Source of the DNA: Mycobacterium sp. SM1
GTDB taxonomy: Bacteria > Actinomycetota > Actinomycetes > Mycobacteriales > Mycobacteriaceae
Assembly: GCF_018361265.1 (NCBI RefSeq)
Contig: NZ_JAFLNH010000001.1
Location: 372,001-436,000, forward strand
DNA: 64,000 nucleotides
Direction of reading: 5' to 3'
Made by a program: the position numbers and the translations under genes. Numbering within the stretch: position 1 is the stretch's first letter; every line of letters starts with the position of its first letter. This document shows, piece after piece, positions 36,081 through 46,176 of the stretch. The notes under the pieces were generated by a model, which saw nothing but the letters and a program-made list of their open reading frames with translations, did no database searches and had not been told where the DNA came from.

Positions 36081-37694
36081 CTACCGACCGGCCGAATCGG
36101 GGATGCGGGCCGGCGCCAGCAGCCCCGACAGCGACCAGGACAACGCGCACGCCAGCGCCACCACGATGGCCCAGCCCATCGCCGCCCGAAACCCCCGCCA
36201 CCGCCACAGCGCCACGGTCAGCACAGCGGCCGCGCCCACCAGGAGGACACCGGGCAGGCCCGCGGGAACGGGCACGCTCGCAGCGGGCACGCCGGCCGAC
36301 CAGTGCGCGACGTGTAACACCCACCACAGCTCGGGACCGGTGAACCGGATCAACAGCTGCGCGCCCGCAGGCCACCACGCGCACAGCGCGGCCGCGGCAC
36401 TGCCCAACACCGTGATCGGGGCGATCACCGCCGCCGTCACCAGGTTGGCGGCGGCGGCCACCAGGCTAAGCCGTCCCGAGATACCGGCGATCAGCGGCGC
36501 GGTCACCACTTGCGCTGCCCACGCGATACCCCACGCATCGGCCAGGGGCTTGGGCCAGCCGCGTGCCACCATGCCCCGGGACCAGATCGGAGCGATGACG
36601 ACCAGCGCGGCCGTCGCCACCACCGACAAGGCGAAACCCACGTCGACGGCCAACTGAGGCGCGACGGCCAGCAACGCCAACACCGTGGCGGACAGCGCCG
36701 GAACCGCCTGTCGGCGACGCGACGACACCACCCCCAGCAGCGCGATGGCGCCCATGACGGCGGCTCGCAGCACGCTGGCCGTCGGCTGCACGACGATGAC
36801 GAAGCCCATCAAGGCCGCTGCGGCCAGCCCCACGGCCGCCCGCGGTCCGAGCAACCGTGCCGAAAACAACGCCGCCCCACACACGATCGTGACGTTGGCC
36901 CCCGATACCGCTGTCAAGTGCGTCAGGCCCGCGGTACGGAATTCGCGGCGCGTCGCGGCGCTGACCGTCGAGGTGTCACCGAGGACCAGGGCGGGCAGCA
37001 GCGCGGCCCGATCCGCCGGCAGCGCATCGCGGGCGGCGGCCGCAAACCGGCCACGGACCGCGTGCGCGGCCCGCGACACCGGTCCGGCGCGGCCGAACCT
37101 CGGCTCACCCGTGGCGTTGAGCACCGCGATCGTCAGGTCATGGCGGGTCGGGCGGGTTATCCGCGCGCGAAATTCCGCGGGCCGGCCCACCATGACCTCG
37201 CCGAAGCCCGGTGTGCCCGCGAAAACCACTACCCGACCGGATGTTTGATGCGTGCCGACGCGCTGCAGCGTCGCCGGGAACACGATCCGGCCGCCGCCCG
37301 CCGAGACGGCGTTTTCCCTCGGGGTGACCGTTACCCGGGCGACGGTTCCGAACGCCGCGCCGATCGCGTGATCACCGACCGCGTCGGCGCGCAGCGCGAT
37401 CGCGACCCCAAAGCCCGCACCTACGGCTGCCATGCCCAGCAGGCCAGCGCCAACGGCGCGTATCCGCGAGGCCGACCGCTCTGCGCGCCACAGCAGCACG
37501 CCCGCGGCTGCGGCCAGCAGAACACACAGCACCGCAACCACCCAGCCCACCGGCCACACGATCCCGGCCGCGGTGACCGTCCAGCCGGTCAGCGCGGCCG
37601 GGACCAGGCGCACATCCAGGCGCTCGGGTGCCGGATTGCCGCCGGCGAGGTCGGGCACGCGCGGGGTGTGAGGGGGTGCGCGCGATTCAGACAC
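36081..37694 (-). CDS. comEC: ComEC/Rec2 family membrane channel protein
   Basis: 537-aa polytopic protein. GTG 37694 overlaps the comEA stop by 8 nt (GTGTCTGA). The N-terminal helices include VTAAGIVWPVGWVVAVLCVL. An OB-like extracytoplasmic domain follows (VARVTVTPRENAVSAGGGRI...), then the Competence domain: ALLPALVLGDTSTVSAATRR, TAGLTHLTAVSGANVTIVCG, and AVLRAAVMGAIALLGVVSSR. The C-terminal metallo-beta-lactamase domain found in many ComEC proteins is absent, as in M. tuberculosis. In competent bacteria ComEC transports single-stranded DNA; competence is not established for slow-growing mycobacteria. Confidence 0.92.
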   Translation of the reverse strand: MSESRAPPHTPRVPDLAGGNPAPERLDVRLVPAALTGWTVTAAGIVWPVGWVVAVLCVLLAAAAGVLLWRAERSASRIRAVGAGLLGMAAVGAGFGVAIALRADAVGDHAIGAAFGTVARVTVTPRENAVSAGGGRIVFPATLQRVGTHQTSGRVVVFAGTPGFGEVMVGRPAEFRARITRPTRHDLTIAVLNATGEPRFGRAGPVSRAAHAVRGRFAAAARDALPADRAALLPALVLGDTSTVSAATRREFRTAGLTHLTAVSGANVTIVCGAALFSARLLGPRAAVGLAAAALMGFVIVVQPTASVLRAAVMGAIALLGVVSSRRRQAVPALSATVLALLAVAPQLAVDVGFALSVVATAALVVIAPIWSRGMVARGWPKPLADAWGIAWAAQVVTAPLIAGISGRLSLVAAAANLVTAAVIAPITVLGSAAAALCAWWPAGAQLLIRFTGPELWWVLHVAHWSAGVPAASVPVPAGLPGVLLVGAAAVLTVALWRWRGFRAAMGWAIVVALACALSWSLSGLLAPARIPDSAGR

Positions 37695-38559
37695 GCACGT
37701 GGGGACGCAGCTTTTCCAGACGCCCGGGACCGATGCCGTCCACGTCGGCGAGCTGATCGACGCTGGTGAACTTGCCGTTGGCGTCCCGCCAGGCCACGAT
37801 CGCGGCCGCGGTGACCGGCCCGACGCCGGGCAGGGCGTCCAGCTGCTGCACGGTGGCCGTGTTGAGGTCGATCACCTCGCCGGGCTTCGGAGCGGGCGAG
37901 TTCGCCGTCCGGCTTGACGCGGGCGGGATCCCGGAGGTGGCCGACCCCCCGGTTACCGAGCTGCCCAGCACTTTCGGCTGCCCGGGGGCTGGGGAGAGCC
38001 CCACCACGATCTGCTCACCGTCGCCGAGCTGGCGGGCCATGTTCAGCCCGATGGTGTCGGCACCGTCGATCGTGCCGCCGGCTGCGGCGAGCGCATCGGC
38101 GATGCGCGCGCCGGGCGCCAAGGTGACCAGCCCGGGTCGGTGCACCAGGCCGACCACACTGACCACCACGGGTTGGCCGGGCGTGGCCGACGGACTGGCA
38201 GCCGGACCGCGGGAAACCGAGGAAACCGCTTCTACCGCAGGGAGTTTGGCCGACACGACCGGTGCAGACGGCTGACGCATCACCGTGAGCACGGTGACGA
38301 GTACCGCAATAGCGGCAATCCCCGCCAAGGCGACGACACCCGCGCGGCCCGGATCGGCGCGGACTTTCGCGAACCAGCCCGGGCTCGAGGAGGCCTCGGG
38401 CAGCCACCGCGGCAGCAACGAGTCGGGGCTATCGTCCGCATCGGTCTCCTCCGGCGGATCCGCGCTCGCACCCATCTCGGCATCCGGGCGGGCGCCGAGG
38501 GCATCCGGGTGGGTGGCGAGCCGGCGGTGCAGCCGCTCCACGGGCAGTTCTGGTCGCAT
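37687..38559 (-). CDS. comEA: ComEA-like DNA-binding membrane protein
   Basis: 290-aa protein starting at ATG 38559 (MRPELPVERLHRRLATHP). An acidic cytoplasmic N-terminus is followed by one transmembrane helix (AGVVALAGIAAIAVLVTVLT). An SLBB-type domain comes next (VVVSVVGLVHRPGLVTLAPG, ARIADALAAAGGTIDGADTI), then a linker, and two helix-hairpin-helix motifs (VIDLNTATVQQLDALPGVGP and SVDQLADVDGIGPGRLEKLR). It would bind double-stranded DNA outside the membrane for ComEC. Frames upstream of 38559 are rejected as they cross the divergent promoter region. Confidence 0.93.
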   Translation of the reverse strand: MRPELPVERLHRRLATHPDALGARPDAEMGASADPPEETDADDSPDSLLPRWLPEASSSPGWFAKVRADPGRAGVVALAGIAAIAVLVTVLTVMRQPSAPVVSAKLPAVEAVSSVSRGPAASPSATPGQPVVVSVVGLVHRPGLVTLAPGARIADALAAAGGTIDGADTIGLNMARQLGDGEQIVVGLSPAPGQPKVLGSSVTGGSATSGIPPASSRTANSPAPKPGEVIDLNTATVQQLDALPGVGPVTAAAIVAWRDANGKFTSVDQLADVDGIGPGRLEKLRPHVRV

Positions 38560-38678
38560 GGGCCAACCATATGCGCGCCCGCCGCCGCGACGGCCGTTCG
38601 AGCAACCCGCGAGCGCCGGGTTGTGAACCAACCCGAGGCTGTGCAGAAATCGGCGGCACCCTAAGGTGCAAACCAGGC

Positions 38679-38717
38679 GGCAGCGCCCACAGAGAAGCGG
38701 TGGCAGCGCCCACAGAG
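38679..38717. repeat. short direct repeats upstream of the acyl-CoA dehydrogenase genes
   Basis: The 16-mer ggcagcgcccacagag occurs at 38679-38694 and 38702-38717, followed by several gcccat/cccata units before the start at 38765. The cluster lies in the 205-bp comEA-fadE divergent spacer and may be regulator sites or slippage products. Confidence 0.6.
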
Positions 38718-38764
38718 CCCATCGAGGCCCATAGCCGTCCATACACGCCCATACAGGAGACTGC

Positions 38765-39925
38765 ATGCAACTCGCTCTGACAGCAGAGGAAGCCGCCTTC
38801 CGCGATGAGCTTCGCGCCTTTTACACCACCAAGATCCCCGCGGATATCCGGGAGCGAACGCGGCTGGGCCTGCCGCCCAGCCGAGATGACATCATCACCA
38901 GCCAGAAGATCCTGAACGATCACGGGCTGGCGGTCCCGAGTTGGCCCGTAGAGTGGGGTGGTAGGAGCTGGACGCCCACTCAGCACCAAATCTGGCTTGA
39001 CGAAATGCAGCTGGCGTGCGTTCCCGAGCCGCTGAACTTCAACACCAAGATGGTTGGCCCGGTGATCGCCGAATTCGGGTCGCCGGAGATCAAACAGCGG
39101 TTCCTGCCGCCGACCGCGAGCCTTGACATCTGGTGGTGCCAAGGATTCTCCGAGCCCGACGCCGGCTCTGATCTCGCATCGCTGCGCACCACCGCCGTAC
39201 GCGACGGCGACAGCTACATCGTCAACGGCCAAAAGACGTGGACGACATTGGGCCAGTTCGCGGATTGGATCTTTTGCCTGGTGCGCACCGACCCACAGGC
39301 ACCCAAACGACAAGCCGGCATCTCATTTCTGCTGATCGATATGGCGACACCCGGCATCACCCTGCGGCCAATCAAGCTGATCGACGGCGGCCACGAGGTA
39401 AACGAGGTGTTCTTCTCCGACGTCCGGGTCCCCGCCGACCAGCTGGTCGGCGAGGAGAATCACGGCTGGACCTACGCGAAGTTCCTGCTCGGCAACGAGC
39501 GCACCGGCATTGCCGGAGTGGGGCGGACCCAGGTGCGCCTCGCAGCGGTGAAACAGCACGCGGCCGAATCCGGCATGCTCGACGATCCGCTATTCGCCGC
39601 CCGGCTCGCGGAAGTCGAAAACGAGCTGCTGGCACTGCAACTCACGCAAATGCGGGTAGCGTCGAGTTCCGCGCACGGTAAACCCAATCCCGCCTCGTCG
39701 GTGCTCAAGCTGCGCGGCAGCCAATTGCAGCAGGCCGCCACCGAACTGCTCGTCGAGCTCGCCGGCCCGGACGCGCTGCCGTTCGGCGCCGGCGAGGACA
39801 TCGCGTCACCGCTGTGGGCCCAGCGCAGCGGACCGCAGTACCTGAACTACCGCAAGACCTCGATCTATGGCGGCAGCAACGAAGTGCAGCGCAGCATCAT
39901 CGCGTCCACGATTCTCGGATTGTGA
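38765..39925 (+). CDS. acyl-CoA dehydrogenase, larger subunit type (FadE17/PimC-like)
   Basis: 386-aa flavoprotein with a clear AGGAG site before ATG 38765. Features: N-terminal helices (LTAEEAAFRDELRAFYTTKI), WWCQGFSEPDAGSDLASLRT (ACAD signature 1 with SEPDAGSDLA), VNGQKTWTTLGQFADWIFCL (beta domain), and KTSIYGGSNEVQRSIIASTI at the C-terminus. It lacks an obvious catalytic Glu in the usual LQxxGGxGY region, as many heteromeric ACAD alpha chains retain it elsewhere. Paired with the next gene (8 nt gap), this suggests an alpha2beta2 dehydrogenase like those of sterol or dicarboxylate side-chain oxidation. Substrate unknown. Confidence 0.88.
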   Translation: MQLALTAEEAAFRDELRAFYTTKIPADIRERTRLGLPPSRDDIITSQKILNDHGLAVPSWPVEWGGRSWTPTQHQIWLDEMQLACVPEPLNFNTKMVGPVIAEFGSPEIKQRFLPPTASLDIWWCQGFSEPDAGSDLASLRTTAVRDGDSYIVNGQKTWTTLGQFADWIFCLVRTDPQAPKRQAGISFLLIDMATPGITLRPIKLIDGGHEVNEVFFSDVRVPADQLVGEENHGWTYAKFLLGNERTGIAGVGRTQVRLAAVKQHAAESGMLDDPLFAARLAEVENELLALQLTQMRVASSSAHGKPNPASSVLKLRGSQLQQAATELLVELAGPDALPFGAGEDIASPLWAQRSGPQYLNYRKTSIYGGSNEVQRSIIASTILGL

Positions 39926-39933
39926 GGTGTGCC

Positions 39934-41040
39934 ATGGACTTTCAGTTGAGCGACGAGCAAATCCTGCTCCAGGACACCACCCGGGACGTGCTGTCGCGCA
40001 GCTATAGCCCCGAAACCCGCAACTCGATCATCGACACCGATCTCGGCTGGAGCCCCGAGGTGTGGCGCCGGTTTGCCGAGACCGGGATCCTCGGCCTGGG
40101 CTTCGAGTCCGGCGAGGCCGGCCAGATCGAGATCATGCTGGTGCTCATCGAGATCGGGCGGCGACTGGCTCCCGAGCCCGTCATGGACGCCGCGCTGGGA
40201 CCCGGCGCGATCATCGCCGCGCACGGGACCGCCGCCCAACGGCGGCTACTCGACGACGTCGCCGCGGGCCGGCGGCTGCTGGCTTTCGCCCACCTCGAGC
40301 CCGGCATGCGGGCCGCCTCCGCTGATATCGCCACCGCCGCGGTTCAACGTGCAGGTTCATGGCTTGTGAGCGGGCGAAAGAACCCCGTGCTCGCTGGCGA
40401 CTCCGCTGACACGCTGGTGGTCAGCGCCGCGTTGCCCGATGGCGGGACCGGGTTATTCCTGGTCGATGCCGACACCGTCGCCCGGCGCCGATACCGGACA
40501 TTCGACGGTCGGCGCGCCGCCCAGATCGACCTCGACCACTCCCCCGCCGAACCACTCGGTACCGGCGGCGCCGCATCACGGGCCATCCGCGACGCGATCA
40601 TCCGCGCCCACTCCGCCTTGTGCGCCGAGGCGGTCGGCGCGATGGCGGAAGCGCTGCGGCTCACCACCGATTATCTTAAGACCCGCAAGCAGTTCGGAGT
40701 CACACTGAACAAGTTCCAGACACTGACCCAGCGCGCCGCTGACATGTACGTTTCGCTGGAGCTGGCCCGCAGCATGAACCTGTACGCCGCGATGTCGATC
40801 GCCGAGGGCAATCTTGATCCGGTGATCGCCGCGAGGGCCAACCTGCAGATCTGCCGGTCCGGACGGCACATCGCCCAGGAAGCGATCCAGTTACACGGCG
40901 GCATCGGCATGACCGCGGAGTATCCGGTCGGCCATTACGCGGCCCGGCTCACCGCGATCGAGCGCAGCCTTGGGGCCCCGTATGACCAGTTGCGCGTCCT
41001 GGTCGACCACCTCGGCGATTACGACGTTGTCAGGCTGTAA
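39934..41040 (+). CDS. acyl-CoA dehydrogenase, smaller subunit type (FadE18/PimD-like)
   Basis: 368-aa flavoprotein. ATG 39934 starts MDFQLSDEQILLQDTTRDVL. The middle domain is diverged (SGRKNPVLAGDSADTLVVSA). The C-terminal domain has LKTRKQFGVTLNKFQTLTQR, a standard ACAD segment, and EAIQLHGGIGMTAEYPVGHY. It lies 8 nt after the larger subunit, so the two are one transcription unit; the heteromeric FadE pairs of mycobacteria are built this way. The two genes occupy, with mmpSL, the position of eis in M. tuberculosis. Confidence 0.88.
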   Translation: MDFQLSDEQILLQDTTRDVLSRSYSPETRNSIIDTDLGWSPEVWRRFAETGILGLGFESGEAGQIEIMLVLIEIGRRLAPEPVMDAALGPGAIIAAHGTAAQRRLLDDVAAGRRLLAFAHLEPGMRAASADIATAAVQRAGSWLVSGRKNPVLAGDSADTLVVSAALPDGGTGLFLVDADTVARRRYRTFDGRRAAQIDLDHSPAEPLGTGGAASRAIRDAIIRAHSALCAEAVGAMAEALRLTTDYLKTRKQFGVTLNKFQTLTQRAADMYVSLELARSMNLYAAMSIAEGNLDPVIAARANLQICRSGRHIAQEAIQLHGGIGMTAEYPVGHYAARLTAIERSLGAPYDQLRVLVDHLGDYDVVRL

Positions 41041-41056
41041 TTCAGGAGCACGCTTT

Positions 41057-41479
41057 ATGGCTGAACTATCCGACGAGGTCGTCGAGTTCCTGTCGGCAGG
41101 CACCCGCACCGGGATGCTGGGATTTCTCGCATCCGACGGCCGGCCCTTAGTCACTCCGGTGTGGTTCATCCTCGACCACGGTCAGCTGGTGTTCAACACC
41201 GGCCGCAAGACCGCGAAAGGGCGTGCGCTGGTGCGGGATGCGCGCGTGGCCATCTGCGTCGACGATCCGCATCCGCCGTACTCGTTCGTGCAGGTCCAGG
41301 GAATTGCGACTGCGACTGAAGACGCCGCGGATTTGTTGGCGATCGCAACCCGCATCGGCGGGCGATACATGGGTGTCCACCGCGCCGAGGAGTTCGGCCG
41401 TCGCAACGCCGTTCCCGGCGAGCTGGTGGTGCGGGTCCGGCCGACCAAAGTCATTTCGGGATTCAATATCGCTGACTGA
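41057..41479 (+). CDS. PPOX-class flavin/F420-dependent oxidoreductase family protein
   Basis: 140-aa split-barrel protein with an AGGAG site 8 nt before ATG 41057. It reads VEFLSAGTRTGMLGFLASDG, RPLVTPVWFILDHGQLVFNT, GRKTAKGRALVRDARVAICV, DDPHPPYSFVQVQGIATATE, with a C-terminal ELVVRVRPTKVISGFNIAD. This fits the F420/FMN FDOR-B group abundant in mycobacteria. It follows the acyl-CoA dehydrogenase pair by 16 nt and probably shares its transcript; substrate unknown. Confidence 0.88.
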   Translation: MAELSDEVVEFLSAGTRTGMLGFLASDGRPLVTPVWFILDHGQLVFNTGRKTAKGRALVRDARVAICVDDPHPPYSFVQVQGIATATEDAADLLAIATRIGGRYMGVHRAEEFGRRNAVPGELVVRVRPTKVISGFNIAD

Positions 41480-41499
41480 CCCCGAGAAGTACTCCATGA

Positions 41500-41729
41500 C
41501 CCCTGTGCACACCGGCCGCTTCACTCGTCCAGGTGTTCGGCCTTCCCGACATGCGTACCGTCATTCACTGCCTGCCACCGCAGGATTGGACCGAGCCGGG
41601 ATTCATGGGTCTGGGCATAATCTGCACCGCGATGCCGGTCACCAACGCGTCCCGGCGGTGGTGGCGGCCAAACCCGGCACCGTGACGCTGGCCGACCTGC
41701 CGCCGGTCGTCGGCCGCGCAGCACCGTGA
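41500..41729 (+). pseudogene. C-terminal remnant of a dihydrodipicolinate-reductase-like protein
   Basis: One frame reads LVQVFGLPDMRTVIHCLPPQ, then DWTEPGFMGLGIICTAMPVT. After TNA the sequence continues in the next frame as NAVPAVVAAKPGTVTLADLP, PVVGRAAP and stop TGA 41727-41729. One missing base near 41648 explains the shift. No start precedes it (in-frame stop at 41497), so only the tail of a gene remains. ICTAMPV-NAVPAV resembles the C-terminus of mycobacterial DapB-like oxidoreductases, from memory. The following 41730-41958 spacer shows no convincing gene. Confidence 0.55.
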
Positions 41730-41958
41730 TGGTACGCCGCTCACCTCCTCGACCCGACCGCGATGAACGCTCCCGTTCCGTATGCTCTACGATCGTTAGT
41801 CGCACAAAGGTTCCCTCGGACGTGACAGACGGCGGAGGCGAGGTTTCCGGCAGCATCCGGGCCGGCCCGCGGAACTCTCGGCCCGCCATCCTGCCGAGGC
41901 ACATCAATCCAGGGCCTATCAGCCGAATAATGGCGACCACGTATCGGAAGGCGGTTAC

Positions 41959-42402
41959 GTGAGAGCGATTTCAATGACCACGATGGTCAAACGGGCATGG
42001 ATACCGCTGGTCTTGGCGGTGGTACTGGCATTTTCCGGGTTGGTCGTCGAGCGACTGCACCGGATCTTCGGCTCCCAGGACCTCAACGCCGCTGCGGGCT
42101 CCGGCATCGAGATCATCCAGTTCAACCCGAAAATTGTGACCTATGAGGTGTTCGGCTCCCCGGGCAGCACCGCCAACATCAACTACTGGGACGCCGAAGC
42201 CAACACCAACCAAGTCAACGCAGCGCCACTGCCGTGGTCATACACGATATCGACGACCCTGCCCGCGGTGGCCGCCAACATCATGGCCCAGGGGACCGGC
42301 GATCATATCGGCTGCCGGATCACCGTTGACGGTGTCCTGCGGGAGGAAAAGCACGCCGACGGCCTCAATGCCCAGACCTACTGCCTGGTGAAGGCCGCAT
42401 GA
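41959..42402 (+). CDS. MmpS-family membrane-anchored accessory protein
   Basis: 147-aa protein starting at GTG 41959 with GGAAGG upstream. One N-terminal membrane helix ([20 protein letters not shown]) is followed by the periplasmic domain: [60 protein letters not shown] and [20 protein letters not shown]. This is the full MmpS pattern. It overlaps mmpL by 4 nt (ATGA). MmpS proteins assist MmpL exporters of siderophores or lipids. Confidence 0.95.
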   Translation: MRAISMTTMVKRAWIPLVLAVVLAFSGLVVERLHRIFGSQDLNAAAGSGIEIIQFNPKIVTYEVFGSPGSTANINYWDAEANTNQVNAAPLPWSYTISTTLPAVAANIMAQGTGDHIGCRITVDGVLREEKHADGLNAQTYCLVKAA

Positions 42403-45278
42403 CAACCGGCAGCGGCGCGCACCTCAAGCGGCCCGTCATCGCGCACACTATCCGCCTGTTCGCGGTGCCCATCATCGTGTCCTGGATTGCCCTCACCATC
42501 GTGGTGAATACCGTCGTGCCGACGTTGGAGGTCGTGGGCGAGGCGCATTCGGCGCCGATGGCTCCGATGGAAGCGCCGTCCATGCAGGCGATGATGCGCC
42601 TCGGTCACAATTTCAAGGAGTTCGACTCCAACAGCACGGTCATGATCGTCCTGGAAGGCCAGCAGCCCCTCGGCGACGCCGCTCACCGCTACTACGACGA
42701 GATCATTCGCCGGCTGCGGCAGGATCCCCGACATATCCAACACATCCAGGACTTCTGGAGCGATCGGCTCACGGCGGCGGGAGTCCAGAGCACCGACGGC
42801 AAGGGCGCCTACGTCATGCTGAACCTCGCCGGCAACCAGGGCACCACGTTAGCCAACGAGTCCGTCGAGGCGGTCCGCAAGGTCGTGGAGCACACCCCGG
42901 CGCCGCCGGGAGTGCGCGCCTACGTCACCGGCCCGGCCGCGCTGTCGGATGACATGCACGTGATCGGCAACGCCAGTCTGGCGAAGATCACGCTGTTCAC
43001 CCTCGCGGCGATCGCGATCATGTTGTTCCTGGTGTACCGCTCGATCATCACCACCGTGGTGCAGCTTTTCATGACCGGGATCGCGTTGGCGTCCTCGCGG
43101 GGTGTCGTCGCGGTGCTGGCCTATCACGACGTGTTCGGGCTCACGACGTTTGCGGCCAATATCTTGACGATGCTGGCGATCGCCGCCGGCACCGATTACG
43201 GGATATTCCTCATCGGCCGCTATCAAGAGGCGCGTCAGGCCGGGGAAAATCCCGAAGAGGCCTACTACACGACGTTTCGGGGGGTCGCCCCGGTGGTCCT
43301 GGGCTCGGGTCTGACCATTGCCGGGGCGGTCTATTGCCTCAGCTTTGCGCGGCTGCCCTGGTTTCACACGATGGGCGCCCCGGCGGGGATAGGGATGCTG
43401 GTGGTGGTGGCGGCCGGACTCACACTGGGGCCGGCCGTGGTGTTCGTGGGCAGCCGTTTCGGTCTTTTCGAGTCCAAACGCGCCCCGCGACGCCGGCTGT
43501 GGCGCCGCGTCGGCACCGCGGTGGTGCGTTGGCCGGCGCCGATCCTGGCCGTCAGTGCCGCGGTCGTGCTGATCGGCATGCTCGGCCTTCCCGGATACAC
43601 GACCAGTTACAACGATCGCTACTACCTGCCCGCCAGGGCGTCGGCAAATCTCGGCTACGCGGCCGCGGACCGGCATTTCTCCCAGGCCCGAATGAACCCC
43701 GACATGCTGATGGTCGAGGCCGACCACGATATGCGCAATCCGGCCGACATGCTCGTCCTGGACAGGGTGGCTAAAAATGTCATCCGCGTCAGGGGTATCG
43801 CTATGGTGCAGGATATTACCCGGCCCTTGGGGATTCCGATCCAGCATAGTTCGATACCCTTTCAGAACAGCATGCAAGCTCAGACGACCATGCAGAATAT
43901 GGCTTTTCTGAAAGACCGCATGGCCGATATCCTGAAGATGGCAGACGAGCAGCAGGTTACGATAAACTACCTGGAGCGGCTGTACAACGTTACCCGGCAG
44001 CTGGCCGACAACACTCACGATATGGCCCGTATCACCGAAGAAATGACGGCCATCAACGACGAGCTACGTGACCACATCGCGGATTTCGACGATGTTTGGC
44101 GGCCGCTTCGCAGTTACTTCTACTGGGAGAAGCACTGCTTCGACATTCCCGTTTGCTGGTCGTTCAGATCCATCTTCGATGCCCTGGACGGTATCGATAA
44201 GCTGGCCGAAAAGCTACACGAACTCTCCAAAGACACGGCGATCATGGATGTGCTCACGCACGAAATGGCTGCGCTGCTGCCGCCACAGATCGAATCGATG
44301 AAAACGACCCGCGCGTTGACCCTGACCATGCACAGCACCTTTCAGGCGATGATCAATCAGATGGACGCCATGAACAACACCGCGATCGTCATGGGCCAGA
44401 GTTTTGACACCTCGAAGAACGACGACTTCTTCTACCTGCCGCCGGAGGCCTTCGATAACCACGACTTTCAGGTCGGCCTGAAAATGTTCTTGTCGCCGGA
44501 CGGCAAGTCAGCGCGCTTTTTCATCACCCATCAGGGTGATCCCATGACCCCGGAGGGAATTTCGCGCGTCGACGCGGAAAGAACGGCAGCCCAGGAGGGG
44601 CTGAAGCAATCCTCGCTGTCAAATGCCCGGGTCTATCTTGGCGGTACCGCCGCGACGTTCAAAGACATGCACGACGGCGCGAAATATGACCTGATGATCG
44701 CGGTGGTGTCCTCGCTGACGCTGATCTTCATGATCATGCTGCTGCTCACCCGCAGCCTGGTCGCCGCGGTGGTGATCGTCGGCACCGCGGCCAGCTCGAT
44801 CGCGGCGTCCTTCGGGCTGTCCGTGCTCATCTGGCAAGACCTGTTCGGCATCCACGTCCACTGGGTGGTGGCGGCGCTGTCCGTCATCATCCTGCTGGCC
44901 GTCGGATCCGACTACAACCTGCTGCTGGTCTCCCGGTTCAAAGAGGAGATCCACGCCGGGCTGAAAACGGGAACCATCCGGTCGATGGGCGGCACCGGCG
45001 GGGTGGTGACGGCCGCGGGCCTGGTCTTCGCCTTCACCATGGCGGCCATGCTCGGCAGCGATCTGCGGGTTATCGGTCAGTTCGGCTCCACGGTCTGCAT
45101 CGGTCTGTTGCTCGACACGCTGGTCGTGCGCACCTTGCTCATGCCCTCCATCGCCACCCTGCTGGGACGCTGGTTCTGGTGGCCGCAAGTGGTGCACCCA
45201 CGCGGTATCGACAACGTGCGGCGCCGTGAGCGGCTCACCGAAGACACCGCGCCGCTGGCCGTGCCGGCGCGGCGGTGA
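42399..45278 (+). CDS. MmpL-family RND transporter (MmpL4/MmpL5-like)
   Basis: 959-aa proton-driven exporter. The first membrane helix ([20 protein letters not shown]) leads to a periplasmic porter domain, then membrane helices 2-6 with [18 protein letters not shown] (Asp-Tyr pair). A second porter domain contains a long coiled-coil insertion (about residues 490-680, with [12 protein letters not shown]). Helices 7-12 include [18 protein letters not shown], the second Asp-Tyr pair. Length and coiled-coil insertion match MmpL4/5-type transporters, which export mycobactins in M. tuberculosis. Here mycobactin genes are not at their usual locus, so the cargo is open. Confidence 0.95.
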   Translation: MTTGSGAHLKRPVIAHTIRLFAVPIIVSWIALTIVVNTVVPTLEVVGEAHSAPMAPMEAPSMQAMMRLGHNFKEFDSNSTVMIVLEGQQPLGDAAHRYYDEIIRRLRQDPRHIQHIQDFWSDRLTAAGVQSTDGKGAYVMLNLAGNQGTTLANESVEAVRKVVEHTPAPPGVRAYVTGPAALSDDMHVIGNASLAKITLFTLAAIAIMLFLVYRSIITTVVQLFMTGIALASSRGVVAVLAYHDVFGLTTFAANILTMLAIAAGTDYGIFLIGRYQEARQAGENPEEAYYTTFRGVAPVVLGSGLTIAGAVYCLSFARLPWFHTMGAPAGIGMLVVVAAGLTLGPAVVFVGSRFGLFESKRAPRRRLWRRVGTAVVRWPAPILAVSAAVVLIGMLGLPGYTTSYNDRYYLPARASANLGYAAADRHFSQARMNPDMLMVEADHDMRNPADMLVLDRVAKNVIRVRGIAMVQDITRPLGIPIQHSSIPFQNSMQAQTTMQNMAFLKDRMADILKMADEQQVTINYLERLYNVTRQLADNTHDMARITEEMTAINDELRDHIADFDDVWRPLRSYFYWEKHCFDIPVCWSFRSIFDALDGIDKLAEKLHELSKDTAIMDVLTHEMAALLPPQIESMKTTRALTLTMHSTFQAMINQMDAMNNTAIVMGQSFDTSKNDDFFYLPPEAFDNHDFQVGLKMFLSPDGKSARFFITHQGDPMTPEGISRVDAERTAAQEGLKQSSLSNARVYLGGTAATFKDMHDGAKYDLMIAVVSSLTLIFMIMLLLTRSLVAAVVIVGTAASSIAASFGLSVLIWQDLFGIHVHWVVAALSVIILLAVGSDYNLLLVSRFKEEIHAGLKTGTIRSMGGTGGVVTAAGLVFAFTMAAMLGSDLRVIGQFGSTVCIGLLLDTLVVRTLLMPSIATLLGRWFWWPQVVHPRGIDNVRRRERLTEDTAPLAVPARR

Positions 45279-45340
45279 GCCCTCGAAGCCGGCAACGCGC
45301 GGCGCGGCGCTCCGGCGGTGCGAGCGGGCGCAAGCGTGAG

Positions 45341-46174
45341 CTAGCGCGGCAGCTGCAGGCAGACGCCGAGGGCCCCCTCACCGACGTGCAGGGCGAGCAC
45401 CGGGCCCAGCTCGGCCACGATCGCCGGCGCGCACGCCGGTAACCGTTCGGCCAACGCCGCCGCCAGCGCGCCCGCGGCGTCCGGGCTGGCGACGTGGTGC
45501 ACCGCGACGGCGGCAGCGCTATCACCGACGAGGTCACACACCCGGTCGATCATCGCCGCCACCGCCTTACTGGCGGTGCGAACGCGTTGCGCCAGCACAA
45601 GTTTGCCCTCGTCGACGCACAGCAATGGTTTAAGCGCCAACGCGGTGCCGAGCCAGGCGGCCGCGCCGCCGATGCGCCCGCTGCGCCGCAGGTTATCCAG
45701 GTGCCGCACGACCAGGTAGGCGTGCGTGCGCCGCACCGCCGCGGCCGCCTCCGACGCAACGGTGTTCAGGTCCGCGCCCTGCGCGGCCGCCCGTGCGGCG
45801 GCCAGCGCGACAAAACCGGCGCCCATCGCGGCCGACTTCGAGTCGATAACCCGCACACCCGGGCCAATGCCCGCTGCCGTCTGCTGGGCGACACCGACGG
45901 TCCCCGACAACGCGGCCGAAATGTGCACTGCAACTACCCCGTCACCACCGCTGTCGGCCAGGGCCCGCCGGTAGGCCGCGCACAGCTCGGCCGGGGTGGC
46001 CGCGGCGGTGCTGGCCCGGGCGTGTCGATGAATGTCGGCGGGAATCTGGTCCAGACCATCACGCAGATCGGCGCCGTCGACCAGGATGTGCAGCGGGACC
46101 TCACGAATTCCCCACCGCTGACGCGTGTCGGCCGGTAACCGCGATGCCGAGTCGGTGACCACCACGACGGACAT
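45341..46174 (-). CDS. degV: DegV-family fatty-acid-binding protein
   Basis: 277-aa DegV (FakB-type) protein: MSVVVVTDSASRLPADTRQR, EVPLHILVDGADLRDGLDQI, AVHISAALSGTVGVAQQTAA (phosphate/fatty-acid pocket), RVIDSKSAAMGAGFVALAAA and VVRHLDNLRRSGRIGGAAAW. FakB proteins present bound fatty acid for phosphorylation; the mycobacterial role is less clear. It is last in an operon nadD-rsfS-gpgP-octT-degV; the stop is 2 nt before the octT end region. Confidence 0.92.
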   Translation of the reverse strand: MSVVVVTDSASRLPADTRQRWGIREVPLHILVDGADLRDGLDQIPADIHRHARASTAAATPAELCAAYRRALADSGGDGVVAVHISAALSGTVGVAQQTAAGIGPGVRVIDSKSAAMGAGFVALAAARAAAQGADLNTVASEAAAAVRRTHAYLVVRHLDNLRRSGRIGGAAAWLGTALALKPLLCVDEGKLVLAQRVRTASKAVAAMIDRVCDLVGDSAAAVAVHHVASPDAAGALAAALAERLPACAPAIVAELGPVLALHVGEGALGVCLQLPR

Positions 46175-46176
46175 GA

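Noticed and set aside
41726..41962. Open frame on both strands between the oxidoreductase tail and mmpS
   Set aside because: The translations (Arg/Pro/Ser-rich, no motif) look like non-coding frames of G+C-rich DNA.
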